Shown in pieces: positions 10,527 through 23,600 of a stretch of 64,000 nucleotides of DNA (the first letter of the stretch is position 1; each line of letters begins with the position of its first letter). The translations under genes and the position numbers were made by a program. This stretch comes from Synanceia verrucosa (Eukaryota; Chordata; Actinopteri; Perciformes; Synanceiidae), in assembly GCA_029721515.1 (NCBI GenBank), contig CM056551.1, positions 24,104,437 to 24,168,436 on the forward strand, read 5' to 3'. Below the pieces are notes generated by a model that saw only the letters and a list, made by a program, of their open reading frames with translations, did not search any database and was not told the origin of the DNA.

Positions 10527-13500
10527 TCAGTCCACTACTTTGATGGAGTGGACGTGGCACGTGCTGGTGTGTGTTCTGGAGGAGCTTCTGCCTCCAGAGG
10601 AGCTTTGGACCTGCTGGGAGGTACGAGGAAACTTAGAAGCTGTGGCCTGACCGATGGTGAGCTGCAAGAGAAAAACACAAGAAAACAACTTTGGTTATAT
10701 TTCAGCTTTACAGGGCTAAATGTATACATACTGTAGATAGTGAAAGTGATGCACACTGTCCCATACCTGTGTGACAGGATGATGGCGCTCCACTATCACA
10801 GAGCTCATGGGTGGAGCCACACCCATCACCTGGAGGTTACTGCATGCTGCCTTACCAACTTCACTACGTGCTGTAATGCGAGCCGTCACAGTCTTTGAGG
10901 GTTTTTGTTGACTGGCTGTGACGACACGGCTGCTCACCTGAAACAACCAGAGATAAGCATTTATTCTATTACATAATTACCGTCAAAACTGATGTGAAGA
11001 TGGATATTGTTATTAACCTGTTTGAGAGAACCTACAGCGCCCCCAGGTGGAAGGGAGCTATGCACCACTACAGCGGGATTTATCGCTTCTGCTCTGGATA
11101 CCGAAGCACAAGAGCCCACCTGAGGAAAAGGGAATCAGGGGAAACCGCAACAGGAGTAAGATTAAAAGGATATGAGTTGTAGTGCAGCAAATAAAAACAC
11201 ACAGAAGGAATTAAAAAAGCAAATATAACGCTGCTGTATGAATATTTCTGTCTTTTAGAAACATGACAAAAGTAATAATTTCTCCAGAATTTGCAGCGAT
11301 ATAAAGCAACAAATACTACTTATAAATTCAAAAAGAAAATCATGCATATACAGCTTCATATTCAAAATTCAAACTGAGATACTTTTTTGTATGAAAGACT
11401 GACGAGTTGACTGATCCAATCAGAGATTTGCTAGGGAACAGAACTTGGTGTGTCTCACCATATCCTCTAGTTCACCGTGGGAAGGGTCTGGGCGGTCAAA
11501 GTGGACTGGGCTGAACCGTGTAGAAGAGATGGGATGTGGTGGGAATTGAGCCAGCGGAACAGAACCACGCTCATCCTGGGGAGTCACTATATCTACAAAA
11601 AAAAAAAAAAAATAAAATATATATATATATATAATATATATATACACATATATATATACTATATATATATTCTTGATACAAATGTGTTACATGTTCTGGA
11701 GTTTTTTGCTTAAAAGTGTTACACATGGTTACCTTTGAGCTGGAGTGCAAGTACTTTACCCTCTTTTGCCTGTTTTGAAAACATGCTGAGTTAAACTAAA
11801 TATGTAACAGAAGCCAGTGCCAACTACACTCCCTTGCTTTGGCTGATCATCATGCATAACTCCTATCAAGTATGTGCACTCAAAAATAGCACTTCATTGC
11901 AATATATTTCTTGTTGTGCTAATCTGGTTGGCAAAAAGAGTAAGATTAAGAAAAGAGCATTCAATTCAGTTAACAGCAAAGTTTGACAGTCACATAATGA
12001 AATGCATTTCAGGTTGCAAGACTCATTAAACATGAAAGCAGATGGATGAACAGAAGAACATGCCAGAGCTCATTTGTACAAGCTAAAAACAGTGAAAATA
12101 GAATAGAGTCTGCCTGATCCTGACTGTTGGTGCAACATGCTGACGACAGGGTGTGAAATTTTTGTGTCGGCAGCATGAACCCACAGATCAATCCTGATGT
12201 CAAAGTGTGCTGAAAGTGGTGGGATGCTTTGAGTTTTTAGGGCTGATTAATACTACTGTCCTTCAAATGATTTGTATACTCTAGCACTGTTGACATTAAC
12301 TACTTTATTTAAAACATGTTACAAAGGGCTATTGAACTTTTCCAGCTAATCTTTCAGTGCTGCATCAAGATTATAATCCGTGCAAAGTGGCCCTCAATCA
12401 GCTCACCCACTGACCCATCATCCCATTAAATGTGCCAGAAAAAAGAACGAACGAAAAGAACAAAGACCACCCTCCACTTCACTCATTCATAAAGCTACAC
12501 AATTGTCAATATCACACGACTGCACTCTATTGGAGAAAAGGTGTTTCTTTCTTTTTCCTATTAGTTTCTGCCTTGTTGACTCTGTTGAATCAATACAGCA
12601 CAAAGCTAGCAATGCTTTTACACTTTGTTATATAGGGCAGTGGTCTGTTGATCATGTGTTAATGTGCTAGTGGTGTAATAAAATGGATATTCTCTAAAAA
12701 TAGGTTTGTGGTTATTCTATTACAGACCATGTTGATATTGAAATGGAGTTTGCTCTGGCCGTCCCTCTGTGGTGTGGAACATGCCAAGAGCCTCCATGTT
12801 GAGAGCGCACACGCCTCTCATGAAGGCTTTCTTCATCGACTCTTCGTAGCGCTCTCGCTCGAGCCGCAGCCTCTGAATCTCTGCCTGGGCCTTCTCTAAA
12901 GCCTCACAGTGCTGTGAATACAGGTAGCAGAATAAAGACAGAATCATTGATTAGATTATAACACTGGAGAAAAAAACAGCACCTGGGGTTAATTTTCTTG
13001 TTTTCATCCTCATGCGTGTGATGTACATCTGTAACTATTTATTCACTGAAATGTTAACAAAAGAAATAGTTGAAAAGTGCATGAAATCAATAAATCCTAG
13101 TAACCAGTGGGGCTTTGTGTCTTATGTAAATGTACAATGTATCATACTGACCACAGATTCCTGTGGTAAAAGTCAAGTATGAATTCAGTAATGCAGCATC
13201 ACCAAACACACATTGTTTCACATGCAGGTCCTTCACTTGCTTATTTACCTCTGCCAGTTTGGTCTCATACTCCGCAGACAGGCGTGTGCAGATCTCTTCG
13301 GCCCTGGCACGGCAAGCCTGCTCCACCTTGACCTTCCAGTGTTTCTGGATTACAGAGTGCCAGCCCAACCACACCTTTTTCTTCAGCTGCAAATTGTAGT
13401 GTTGCTGTGCGATCTGAGCAGCATGAGCCTAGCAGGGAACCACAAGTCCATGAAAATATTCACAAGGAAGTAATTAATTACACCCAAAGTCCATCATCAT

Positions 13501-16500
13501 ACAGGTGCAGTACATGTCATGTTTTCGACAAAAATACGAGTCATCCACTATTTGCTAGTTTCATAAACAGTATGGAATCAAAAGGAACAGAATGTTAAAA
13601 AAAATTCACATATGTGGATATTTGTGTAAAAAAAATGTCATACTATGCATGTTCAGTGTGCAGTGACATAGTGGCATATGGGCCCAACTGTTCGAATGCC
13701 CTTGCTGTATTTTGATATCATTTAAAATCCGACGTTTGAGTGCCATTGATGTATTTCGACGTCAAAGTGTTTTTTGGCAGTGGGTCTCTGTGAGTAATGT
13801 TGTGGATTCTGAGTAATGTTGTGGAGTAATGTTATGGTATACGCCACGGCAGTCAAAGCAGGGAGTGGAGACGATCGCGATTAGAGAGCAAAACGGACAG
13901 ATTCTGGACAAAAACTGGCGTTTAGGGTGGGAGTGGCCTCTACTCTACCTCTGATAAAACAAGAACAGAACAAGGCACCTGAAAACACCTGCCCACTGTC
14001 AACAGTTTTCAGCCTGTACAAACCTCTTCTTTGGCCTCACTGTGCTGCAGTCTCCAGTGAGTGAAGGCCCTCATTTTTTCATGCTTCTCTTTTTGTCTGT
14101 CCAGCACCTGGCTCAGGTTTCCAATCACCTGCGGGGGGGACATATCACACAATAATCGTGTAAATCTAAAAAGCTCCTCAGCTTTTTCTTTTAAGTTCTG
14201 GTTGCATATCAGAACAAGAAACATAGGTTGCAAGTGAGCATAAAAGCTATTAGGCTGATAGCTTAGACAACAAGGACTAAGCCCCTACACTGAAATGTCA
14301 CAGCAATGGAAATTACGAGAAATGAAAACTCAGTCTGGTACTTAATCCACATCCAGCCAACCAGCACATTATCTACGACTGGAAGCAAATAAATGATGTA
14401 GTCACCTCATCTTTTCTCTGGTTGGAAGTCTCATAGGTGTGGAGCAGCCCCTTCAAGCTGTCTAGCTCTGACCTCAGGCCAGCTGTCTGGGCTGCATACC
14501 GCTCCCTCTCTTTCCTCATCTCCAGCTTGTGTTGCTCCTTGAAGGCCATCTTCCACTTCCTGAGCTCCGTCAGCACATTTGACTAATTATGGAATAGAGG
14601 GTGGGACAGTGTGTTCATTACACCGCTTCAGCAAATATGGACATATGTACACATGTCTTCATTTATAAATTAGATGAACAGGTGTGTCTGAGAATCGTAG
14701 GCTACCACATGTCTCCATGACACCCTAGAAGTATGGGGGAACTTTGGCTTAAATGGCTTTAGAATTTTTAAATGTATAAAGGGTCAAATATATCCAACAT
14801 CCACAAATGTGGACAACCCAGCCTTTCCTAGGTCAAACTCTTTTAATCAGCAGCACTTAGCAGGTGATCGGTTGTCATCTGCCTTCCATGAATGAGCTGT
14901 ACAACATTAGAAGGACAGGAAGGACAACCACATTCAGACACTCACCTCCTCTAAAATCATTCCACTGGGAGCCTCAATAAAAAAGGTCACTGACTCCATG
15001 AGCAGAGGTGCTGTCATCCTATTCAATAAGCCTTCCTGAGACTTTACATTCCCTTTATAATCTGTGACCTCATCATCACTTATGTGGATTGCCCAGTATT
15101 TCCTGAATTTTATCTACACTCATTGTGGCAATATAAAACTACTTTGCAGATTTTAGTTGCTCTTAAACATACAGTATGGTTAATTATTATATACAGTATT
15201 ACATGAAAGTATCAGTGTCAGTGTCATGTCTGTGTAGTTTCTCAGTCATCCGGGTCGAGGTAAATCAAAAAGAGCAAAAACGAGTCAACTGGACTTGCTT
15301 GATGTTGCTTGACCTTTTTGATGTCAGTGTTTTATTTTTGACCACAAAATACTGTATTTTAGGTATTACAAATCTGTAGTAAGACTGATATTTCTATGCT
15401 AATGACTGCATCATTTGTCTTCTAGATTGCTCTTCAAAGGCTGAACTAATGCTCTGCTAAAATTGTATCTAGGAATTGAACACTTATATAAAACCTCTTC
15501 ATTCTCATATCAATTTATCAAGAATAAACTTGCAAGCTTGCATCTATTTTGCTGTAAACTGTTGATAGACACCACTGCTATTATCATTCCACTGTGAAAA
15601 AAGCCCTATATTTAGCCAGACAACATTATCTATGATCCACTCTCAAGCAGGCTGCCAATAAAGGGCATTAAACTGATTGATTGCGGAAAGACTCCTCTGC
15701 AGTATAACTAACCTTCAGGTTGTTGCTCCACGTGTCCAGAATATTCTCCATTCTGCTTATGTTCTCCTCTGAGATAAACATCGCATCGGACTCGATTGGG
15801 TGTGGGCTGTTTGACCTTGACCTCCCAGCAACCGTCTGTAACCTGTCTGAGGGAGTGTTTGACAGCACTGACACCCGACCTGGCAACACGTCAGCTGGCA
15901 TGCAAAGACAAAGAAACACAGACAGAGAGAACATCCCTAGAAAATTAGACATTCCAACTGGATGGTCTCTGAATTTCTAATTGTAACTGATTTTGAGATA
16001 AATTAATATAAAGTCAGATATCAGAACGAATCATTTAGCTTCTTTGTATTATAATTGAATTACCATGAGAGGCTCTTGAGCATGTGGCAGGCTCGATAAT
16101 CAAGGGGGAAACCTGCGACGATCTCATGCTCCTGTTAGAATGCCTCCCATCTTTAGATTCAGTGGCTGTATCTGACAGAAGATGAGGAGGTCAGAGAGAG
16201 GCACAATGCTGCTTAAATTCATTTTGACCCGTAAAAAGTGAGTAAAAATAAGATAAAAAAAAAGAGACTGTGTAAGAACAGAAAAGGTGGTGGGGAGAAT
16301 GGTGAACAAGACGAGAGTGGCTCCTCGTCCAGGAATACATTTATGTCAATATCCTAATTAAATCCTGCAGGGAGAAGAGAAAGCTTGCTCTCCAAAGAGC
16401 TGTACGGGCAGAGAGCCAGGAGATCATTACCAATCAGCCGTCTGCTTTCTACATCCCTGTGCACTACTCCATGACAGTTAAAGCACTAACCTCCAGTGAG

Positions 16501-17954
16501 AGCTGCAGCTGTGGAGGATGGTGATGAACTATCGTAGGGGAAACAGATACAGTGGGGGGTATAATCTGACAGACAGATATCATATGCATCTTGACTACAC
16601 TGGTTCACAAGCTGAAAATATGAGGCTGATAAACACACACTACGTTTTTCAAAATCTTTTTTGACAGCCGATTATTTGATGGGGACAGTGTCTGGAAGGG
16701 CTCAACTTGTGTTTCTGCCAAAAAGGCTTAGTGGAATGTGTGTGTAGGAGTGTGTCCTGCAAGAGGAACCAAGATACCTGCTGGGCGCAGTGATTTTGTG
16801 TCGTCTTTTCTGTGCGAAGTTGGACCCTCTGCAGACAGATGTGAGGTGCTCAGCTGCTGCAAGTGAGCACTGGTGAGTTTGTCAAGCTTAGGGGTGACCA
16901 CAGCATAGCGGAGGAGCTCCTCATACTCATCCTGTTGATCCATAAACAATTTTACAAAATAATAAGCTTAAGTGAACATTGATATCTACAGTATTTGTTA
17001 CAATCTGTACCTGATTTTCATACTTTCTGATTTTCCTTGCAATCATTCCTATTGGTTGGTTAACATTTTAGTCATCACTGTCAATTTCAGGACACAGGTT
17101 TGTGACAAAATAAGTCAACTGATGATACAGCTTTACAGAACTGTCATCCAGTCAGTGCAAGCAACACAAGCAATTAAACATGCATTTCAACAATATCACC
17201 CAAATCAAATGGTGTAGTGGTTAGCACTGTCGCCTCACAGCAAGAAGGGCCTTTCTGTGTGGAGTTTGCATGTTCTCCCTGTGTCTGCGTGGGTTCTCTC
17301 CGGGTACTCCGGCTTCCTCCCACCATCCAAAACATGCGTGGGGATCAGGTTTATTGGCTAATTTAAATTGACCGTAGGTGTGAGTGTGAATGGTTGTCTC
17401 TCTCTGTGCCCTGTGATGAGGTAGGGTGTACCCTGCCTTCCGCCCTAAGACAGCTGGGATAGGCTCCAACCCCCCTGCGACCCTATGAGGATAAGCAGTA
17501 GACGATGGATGGATATCCAAATCGCTTTGAGGGAAGTTAAAACTATAGTGACTGTTAAAGTTTTGAAACTGTCTGATGCAAATGTCCATTCAACTTCTCA
17601 GAACTACTGCAACACCAATTGACATAACTAAAACAGTGGTTCATTGATTTAGTTTTACAATGCAATAGGTAATTCAACATAAGTGTCTTTTATTGATTGA
17701 AACTGGGTGTGTGTTTAAAACATGTTTGATTGTATGTGTTGCCTGCTAACTAACTAACTAACTAACAGTGCAATGTGCTACACACTGCTGTTACCTTCAT
17801 GAACTGTGAATGTGTTGTACTAGGAAAAGCGATAGAAAATGGATGGATGGATGTGTGTACTTTAAACGACCTGAAGTTCAGAAGAGACAGAACTGCCTGG
17901 ATCAGAGTCCTTGGGCAGAACAGGACTGGTTGGTTCCTCTTCATCTGAAGACAT
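10527..17954 (-). CDS. poc5: Centrosomal protein POC5 (complete coding region, 635 aa)
   Basis: Centrin-binding centriole protein needed for assembly of the distal part of centrioles. Coding exons in transcript order: 17954-17871, 16931-16778, 16714-16644, 16611-16491, 16171-16064, 15894-15713, 14582-14406, 14128-14024, 13428-13249, 12911-12728, 11592-11459, 11119-11018, 10937-10767, 10661-10527. The start gives MSSDEEEPTSPVLP and the end is HSIKVVD, both close to the human termini. Centrin-binding, Sfi1-like tryptophan motifs appear as WKMAFKEQHKLEM, FTHWRLQHSEA and WLGWHSVIQKHW, followed by the conserved coiled-coil stretch ESMKKAFMRGVCALN. Human POC5 is 575 aa. Donors of exons 3 (GTAGTG) and 10 (GTCTGT) are non-consensus and should be checked, though the phase supports both. 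Confidence 0.94.
13741..13905 (+). repeat. Unclassified dispersed repeat, copy A (poc5 intron)
   Basis: Shares a core of about 53 bases (13842-13896) with 59851-59902, including the identical run AGTGGAGACGAT. A preceding block beginning GCCATTGATGTA and containing GTCAAAGTGTT is also shared. The copy contains a near-tandem triplicate of GAGTAATGTTGTGG at about 13790-13836. No terminal repeats or coding frame were recognised. The family is unknown to me. Confidence 0.6.
17204..17516 (+). mobile_element. SINE-like tRNA-headed repeat, copy A (poc5 intron)
   Basis: The head GTGTAGTGGTTAGCACTGTC resembles a Pol III A-box region. The body is the common teleost block (GTGGAGTTTGCATGTTCTCC, TAGGCTCCAACCC) and the tail is ATGGATGGAT. 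CCAAATC flanks both sides (17200-17206 and 17517-17523) as a possible short target-site duplication. The B box expected just after AGCAAGAAGG is deleted. It lies in the first coding intron of poc5, antisense to the gene. Confidence 0.75.
17748..17855 (+). repeat. CTAA tandem run and GGAT-tailed repeat remnant
   Basis: A short (CTAA)n run at about 17748-17766 is followed by a fragment ending AAAGCGATAGAAAATGGATGGATGGATG, given here as a description of a (GGAT)n tail. Such tails mark the 3' ends of some fish retroposons. It stops only about 15 bases from the splice donor of the first coding exon of poc5. Confidence 0.4.
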
Positions 17955-18659
17955 CTAGACAGAAATATATGATGGTGTTATGCTGCAGCAGCACAAGCTG
18001 GCAATGTCAGACCAAATGTATAGTCCTATTAATGTAAAACGTTGATTATACTGAATACTTCATAGATATTGTTATAAAATGTTTGTGTTCTTCAATAATA
18101 GGGACAAATGCTAATGTTCATCAAGAGTCCATACAACAGATTTGCAGCTTAGTAGGCTATAACTGTTTACAGATTATGATGTTAAATTTAAAAACTGGTT
18201 AAAGGACGAAGGGTACGCCTACACTCTAGAAATTGCATGAAGATGGTCAATTATGTACAAAATAACAAACAAAAAACAAATCATGTTCACATTACGTCAC
18301 TACACCAGCAAAAGCGAACATATGATAGTGTTACTTAGGCGAAATACTCAAACGTTAGCTAAACACACTTCACAGTCTTAAACCAGCCTGCTAAACAGGA
18401 CGATTTGTAAGCGTACCTATTATTGTTACGTCGTTTCTGGCCAACTGGCATACACTAATAGTGAGCTAAAGTAGCTTAACACAGCGTTATATGATGTAAA
18501 AAAAACATATTCTATGAGCTATACTACACTAAAAACAGAGACACACGCTTCCTTTGGGTGCAAAGACGCTGACAAACACACTTGAAGTAACGTTAACACT
18601 AACTATAAGAAAACAAACTTACACAGACGTGCAGCAACGGTACTTTGGGAAATATTTAC

Positions 18660-18760
18660 CTGTTTTATATGTATATGCAGACTACTTCTCCGTTACACCA
18701 AGGTTTTCAGGCGTCAGTTGGAAAATGCTTGCTTTGCCGTTTCAAACCTACTGACTCCTA
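18660..18760 (-). other. poc5: Probable poc5 non-coding first exon
   Basis: On the minus strand a good splice donor (ACAG|GTAAAT) ends an exon at 18660, upstream of the coding exon that begins at 17954. The acceptor TCTAG lies directly before the start codon, so the second exon would begin at the A of ATG. The 5' boundary near 18760 is a guess based on the CCAAT and X-box positions. Confidence 0.5.
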
Positions 18761-18776
18761 AACAACAAACTCTATG

Positions 18777-18842
18777 ATTGGCTACTGCTTACTTCCACCC
18801 TGTGAAACAGTTTCTGATTGGGTACAACGTTTCTATGGTAAC
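18777..18842 (-). promoter_or_regulatory. poc5: poc5 promoter: two CCAAT boxes and an RFX X-box
   Basis: On the minus strand, CCAAT occurs at 18777-18781 and 18817-18821. GTTACCATAGAAAC occurs at 18829-18842 and fits the RFX X-box consensus RYYNYYATRRNRAC at all 14 positions. RFX factors drive centriole and cilium genes, which fits a centriolar gene. The placement just upstream of the inferred first exon supports a real promoter; binding is not shown. Confidence 0.65.
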
Positions 18843-18935
18843 AGTAAACTGAGCAACGCGGAACTATAACATTGACCCAAACAAAACGCTTCAGTTAAGG
18901 TGTGATTTTTGACCGCTGCTTTATAATTATTGTGA

Positions 18936-19075
18936 CAGTAAGTGGCGGAATTTAACTAAGTGCATGTACTCGAGTTCAATTCTGTACTTGTAATCTACTT
19001 TAGCTTACTTAAGTAGCCAATTTGAATTTTTGCCACTCTCTTCTATTCCACTACATTTCGGAGTTTGAATATCCT
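18936..19075 (+). repeat. Diverged teleost dispersed repeat (ACTTAAGTA type)
   Basis: Contains AACTAAGTGCATGTACTCGAG, TGTACTTGTAATCTACTTTA, CTTACTTAAGTAG and TCTATTCCACTACATTTCGG in order. This matches, with mutations, a repeat common in fish genomic sequence that I recall by its TACTTAAGTA and CCACTACATTT blocks. It starts within 100 bases of the poc5 promoter X-box. The family name is not certain. Confidence 0.5.
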
Positions 19076-22028
19076 AGGCTGCTCCATTTATTGAACTATT
19101 TCTAACTGCACGGGTTTAGATTAGTAGTAGGGTACATAGTATAGATAAATCAATACATAAATTCTGATATTTTATCTTAAGCTCCAACAATAAAATGATG
19201 TAAGCACCACACATGTACATTTGGCTATTGCTTGAAAGATTGATGCCAGTTACAGATCAGTGCATGAATGTGTATGTTATTAGTTTATGGTTTGATAATT
19301 TCACTAACATCACAATGAAAGATGTTTGATAATTTCAGGCAACTCCTCAGTTGTGCCCATTCAGAGCGAACATGGTTACTAAATTATGTTTCATCATTAG
19401 ACTGGCATGTTGCATAGAGATTAGCTAATTATAATTGTAACAAATAAACAAGCTTACCGCTTTAAAGAAGGTGTAAGTCCTTGGGGAATACCACCACCCT
19501 GTGAACCTCCCTTTGGCCATTTCTCTGTTGCTCACTTAAGCAAACACATGGGAGACAATGGTTCAAACCGAATTACAGCAATGCCTCAACCCCCTGAAGA
19601 CCAAGTGCTTAACAGTACTAAGATATACGTGGGAGAGGCCTAACGGCTTGGCAATCCTGGGCTGGGAGAGACTATGGAGAGGAGAGACATATGGTCCCTC
19701 TCAGCCGTGGCAGCGCTGCAAGCAGTTGGCTACTGTTGGAAAGGAGCCTCGTCACCACCTGGCTGAGAGTACTTCACTGTCGGCATTGTCATAAGAACTG
19801 CAGGCTGACTTTGAAAATGGGCGATGCGTGGTTGTGACACTGGTGACAGTGATCTCCCTCAAGAACAGCAGTCTGATAGATGGTCAACTGATCACAAAGT
19901 GTTGAGGTCTGAAGGATTCAAACTGATTCATATTAAATATTACCTATAAACAGAATGAACACTTAGTGCAAGCATGGCTTGGTGCAGACACCTCTCAGTG
20001 CACACACATTTTATTATGCCTTGACAGTTGACGCCGACTATGAATTTGAACCAGAATCGTGAGGCACAGAGGATAATCCTTGCTGCTCTGTGGGGAGTGG
20101 AGGTTTCCTGTTGAATGACAGGAAGCCGTCGCTCCAACAGATTACTCCCGTCCATTTCAGAGAAGATGATTCACATGTTTTGAAAGGTTTTGGTGAGGTG
20201 TTCATCACAGTTCCCCTTTCAGGATGATTTTCCTTGCTTGCTAGGTTCTCTGTTTTCGTCACATTGATGTTAAACTGCAAATTTCCTATGCTTGTCTGCT
20301 TTTATGAAGTTATTATAACAAGAACTACTTATGGACAGACACTGAATCTGTCTTACTGTCAACTGTTGGTACTGGTATCAGCCTTGTGTGATATATGCCT
20401 TTGTTTTTAATGTCTGTTTATACTATTAATTGCATTATTTTAGTTCTTAAATAAAGATAAAATCAATTGAATTACTATCTGTCAAGCTCTTAATTAATAC
20501 AAATTCACTTACAATCAACCGCTGCGTCTGTTATCACACCTGTCTTTTGACCCGCATGAGGACATCCCTAGATGAAAATAATAAACAATAGCTTGGAACT
20601 AAAGATGCAGACAGACTTGTAATGTGAACCCACTATGCTTTCCTTTTGTCACAGACAAAGGTAATAAGTTACTGTTGATAGGTGTTAGATTAAAGCCTGT
20701 ATTACTGCCTCAAACACTTCTTTACCAACCCTTTGTAAATTTCACCTTCCTTTCAGCAAAATAAATGCACCTGGACTTGTGTGTTGAAATGGGATTCAGC
20801 TCACATTCTTCTCTCATAGCCTGTTCAATCTGTTCCAGGACAATAATCACAATCCATTTGACTTTCTTCCCCCTGGTATTTTAGCTCAGGTACGTTAGAC
20901 TATTCGGGACCTTGAAATGGTAGACAGAACAGAACTTGGGAAATAATTTTCTGCATTTTTACAAGTTGACTTCAGGAACTTTTTCTTTCAGTGCTTGCTT
21001 ATATTTTTTACAGTGTAGGAACAGTGTTAGCCACCTATCAACCCCCATCCCCTTTCCATCCAACATAAACATGTTAAGCCCCTTTGTTCTTTGTGTTATT
21101 TCATCTTTTGCATTCTAGTTGTGAAACTAGATTACAAACTTGGTGTAAAATTGTTTCTGCCCTTGATCGATTTTCAGTCAGATGTATTTACAGACAGCCA
21201 TAACTCCTGAAGACAACAACTAATGTGCTATCATCAATCGTAATGTTATCAACCCATTTTTTTCGCACATGAGACAATGATGACCTCTCTCGCTGAGAAC
21301 AATGTTGCCAGAACTCATCTTGGAGTTATTCATAGCTGCCTGCTGTTTTCAAATTAGTTTTCATTACATTTTGATGGACCAGGACTTCCCCCTTGGGCCC
21401 CTCTAATCCATCACATCTCTCTATCAGTGACACCAGTGTCCTTTTGTTTTGCTTTCAGAAAGCTTTTGTTCTGGATCTGCAGACACTTGTAAATACATCC
21501 TGGCTGCATTGTACACATTCAGAATAGATAGTATTATCAACCTATGAGACAACAAGGCTGCATAAATTATGTCATTATTACATAACATATCCAGAAGGAT
21601 AAATGCTGACTCCAGCATAAAGTGGTCAGCCGTATGAGTGCAAATGAGCAGTGGAGGCTGAGACGAGGGATGGAGACTAAATCAGTTAGCCTGAGCTTCT
21701 ATCTCCACGAGGCATAAACAATTACCATCAGTGTCCACATCGTTTCTTATAATCTTTATGACGATAAACAGCAAATTGCTGCTCCAGTCTACCTCCACCC
21801 TCTGGTCATTTCTTAAGAAAACTGACACTGTAGGTAGAATCCATTTTAGGTCTCAGGAGAAGCTGGATACATGTAGTCAAATATGAGATTAAAATATGTG
21901 AAATGAGCAAAATTCAGCAAGCAACATTCTTAAGATATCATAGGAATTCATTAAGTTTTCGTTCATACATCACCCTCCAACCTGCAAACCTTTGGAAATA
22001 TGATTATCATATTTTTTACATTTTGATC

Positions 22029-22057
22029 ATAATAATAATAATAATAATAATAATAAT
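22029..22057. repeat. (AAT)n microsatellite
   Basis: About nine uninterrupted AAT units in the poc5-sv2c spacer. Confidence 0.9.
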
Positions 22058-23434
22058 TCATGAGCATCTCTCTTGCATGTGTTCATGTTTATGTGAGAAA
22101 GGGTATGAATCTTACAAGGAAAGAGAGAGGGAGAGGGGAAAGCACTGGCATGCACAGTGGACTGTATATGTGTGTGTGAGGGTCACTCTACTGTCCCGCA
22201 CATTAAGCTAAGTGCTCCTCAGCTCTCCAGCAGGAGTAAATGGAGTCTTATTGCCCGAGGGGGGTTTGTCTCCAAAGTCTGAATCAAAAGCAAAGAGTGT
22301 CCCAAGCCCCTGGCCACTGCTTCTGTGAATCATCAAATTCAGAGGATAAAGATAGATGCCTTTCCTTTTGTTTACATATGTGTGTGTGCGTGTGTGTGTG
22401 TGTGTGTGTGCGTGCTCTTGCACACTTTTTTTTTACAATCCTATTCAGCATCCTGATGAATATGATGCACAACCAGTGTTTAAACTCAGTGAGCAAATAC
22501 ACAACGAACCTGCACGATTCACTGCAGGTCCTGCACGTTAAGCATTTTAACAAAAAAAAAATGAGAATAATGAATCAGATGGATGAGTGTAACACATCAA
22601 AGAGCTGGCTGGTCGTGATTTCTGCAGCAGGCCCAGTCTCACTGGTAGTGCTGGTACGGTTTGCAGGCTTTAATGATGTCCCTGTGCTTGCATCAGACCA
22701 TCATCTCCCTCACTTTCTTCAGGAACCACTCACGGTTTTCAGAGGCGTTGGGATCTGACATAGCAGTCACGAAGGCAGTCCCTGTCTCACACTTCATCTA
22801 AAGAGCCTACTTATCTCTAAGAGCCTGTGTTAGGTTATGTAATTATTGTAACATGATTGTATAATCTTTGTGTGCCGTTCCTCAATAGTATTACTCCCTC
22901 TGAGGTCAGTATTTTTGGGCACAGAAAGAATGAAAGTATTTTGTTGTGCTGTCTGCTAACTTACTAAATACTACATGAGCAACAGGAATCTGTAATCTAG
23001 CCTAAATATCTGAATGGCGAATGTGAACCACTATAAACATATGTAGGAATTGTCATCTTTCTTTGAGGACCTGGAGTCTCCAAAGTGGAAACCAATCATT
23101 CACCTGTTAATATCATTTTCACACAATTTTGTTTACAGACGAGGTTTATATAATGCATATGCATATGGGGTTTTACACAGAATTAGGGGATATGTAAATT
23201 CTTGCATATTTACAGAACTGGTGAATGGGTATAACTTTCTGCCATCAGCACCACGGACAGAGCCAGCTTCACAGACTGCCTGACAAGGTGAGGTCTCACA
23301 CAGCTCTAACTTTATGATATAGAGGGTTAGGGTTAGACTGCAAAAATAATAATTAAAAAAATGTGGATTCAAATCCAGCAACTTAGACTTTTCATTTGCT
23401 GTAACGGTCAACTTTTTACATCAAGCAGAATTTA

Positions 23435-23435
<1 letters not shown>

Positions 23436-23506
<71 letters not shown>

Positions 23507-23600
23507 CCGATTTAATAATTATTATTATATCCGAAATACCAACAAATAATAATAGTAATAATAATAATTATTATTATTATTACTATTATTATTATTATTT
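23436..23600. repeat. Paired TAA/TTA inverted repeats
   Basis: (ATA)n at 23436-23468 is followed after TTG by (TTA)n to 23503. A second palindrome lies at 23541-23600, where a GTA interruption in the left arm is mirrored by TAC in the right arm. The segment TTATTATATCCGA is repeated directly between them. Both could form hairpins or cruciforms. They end about 300 bases upstream of the inferred sv2c 5' UTR exon. Confidence 0.85.

Noticed and set aside
19550..19800. A possible exon or retroelement fragment (frame starting MVQTELQQCLNPL)
   Set aside because: No splice signals fitting a neighbouring gene, no recognised domain, and no reverse-transcriptase motif found.
22240..22758. 172-codon plus-strand frame in the poc5-sv2c spacer
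   Set aside because: Much of it is translated TG microsatellite, and the rest resembles no protein family I know.
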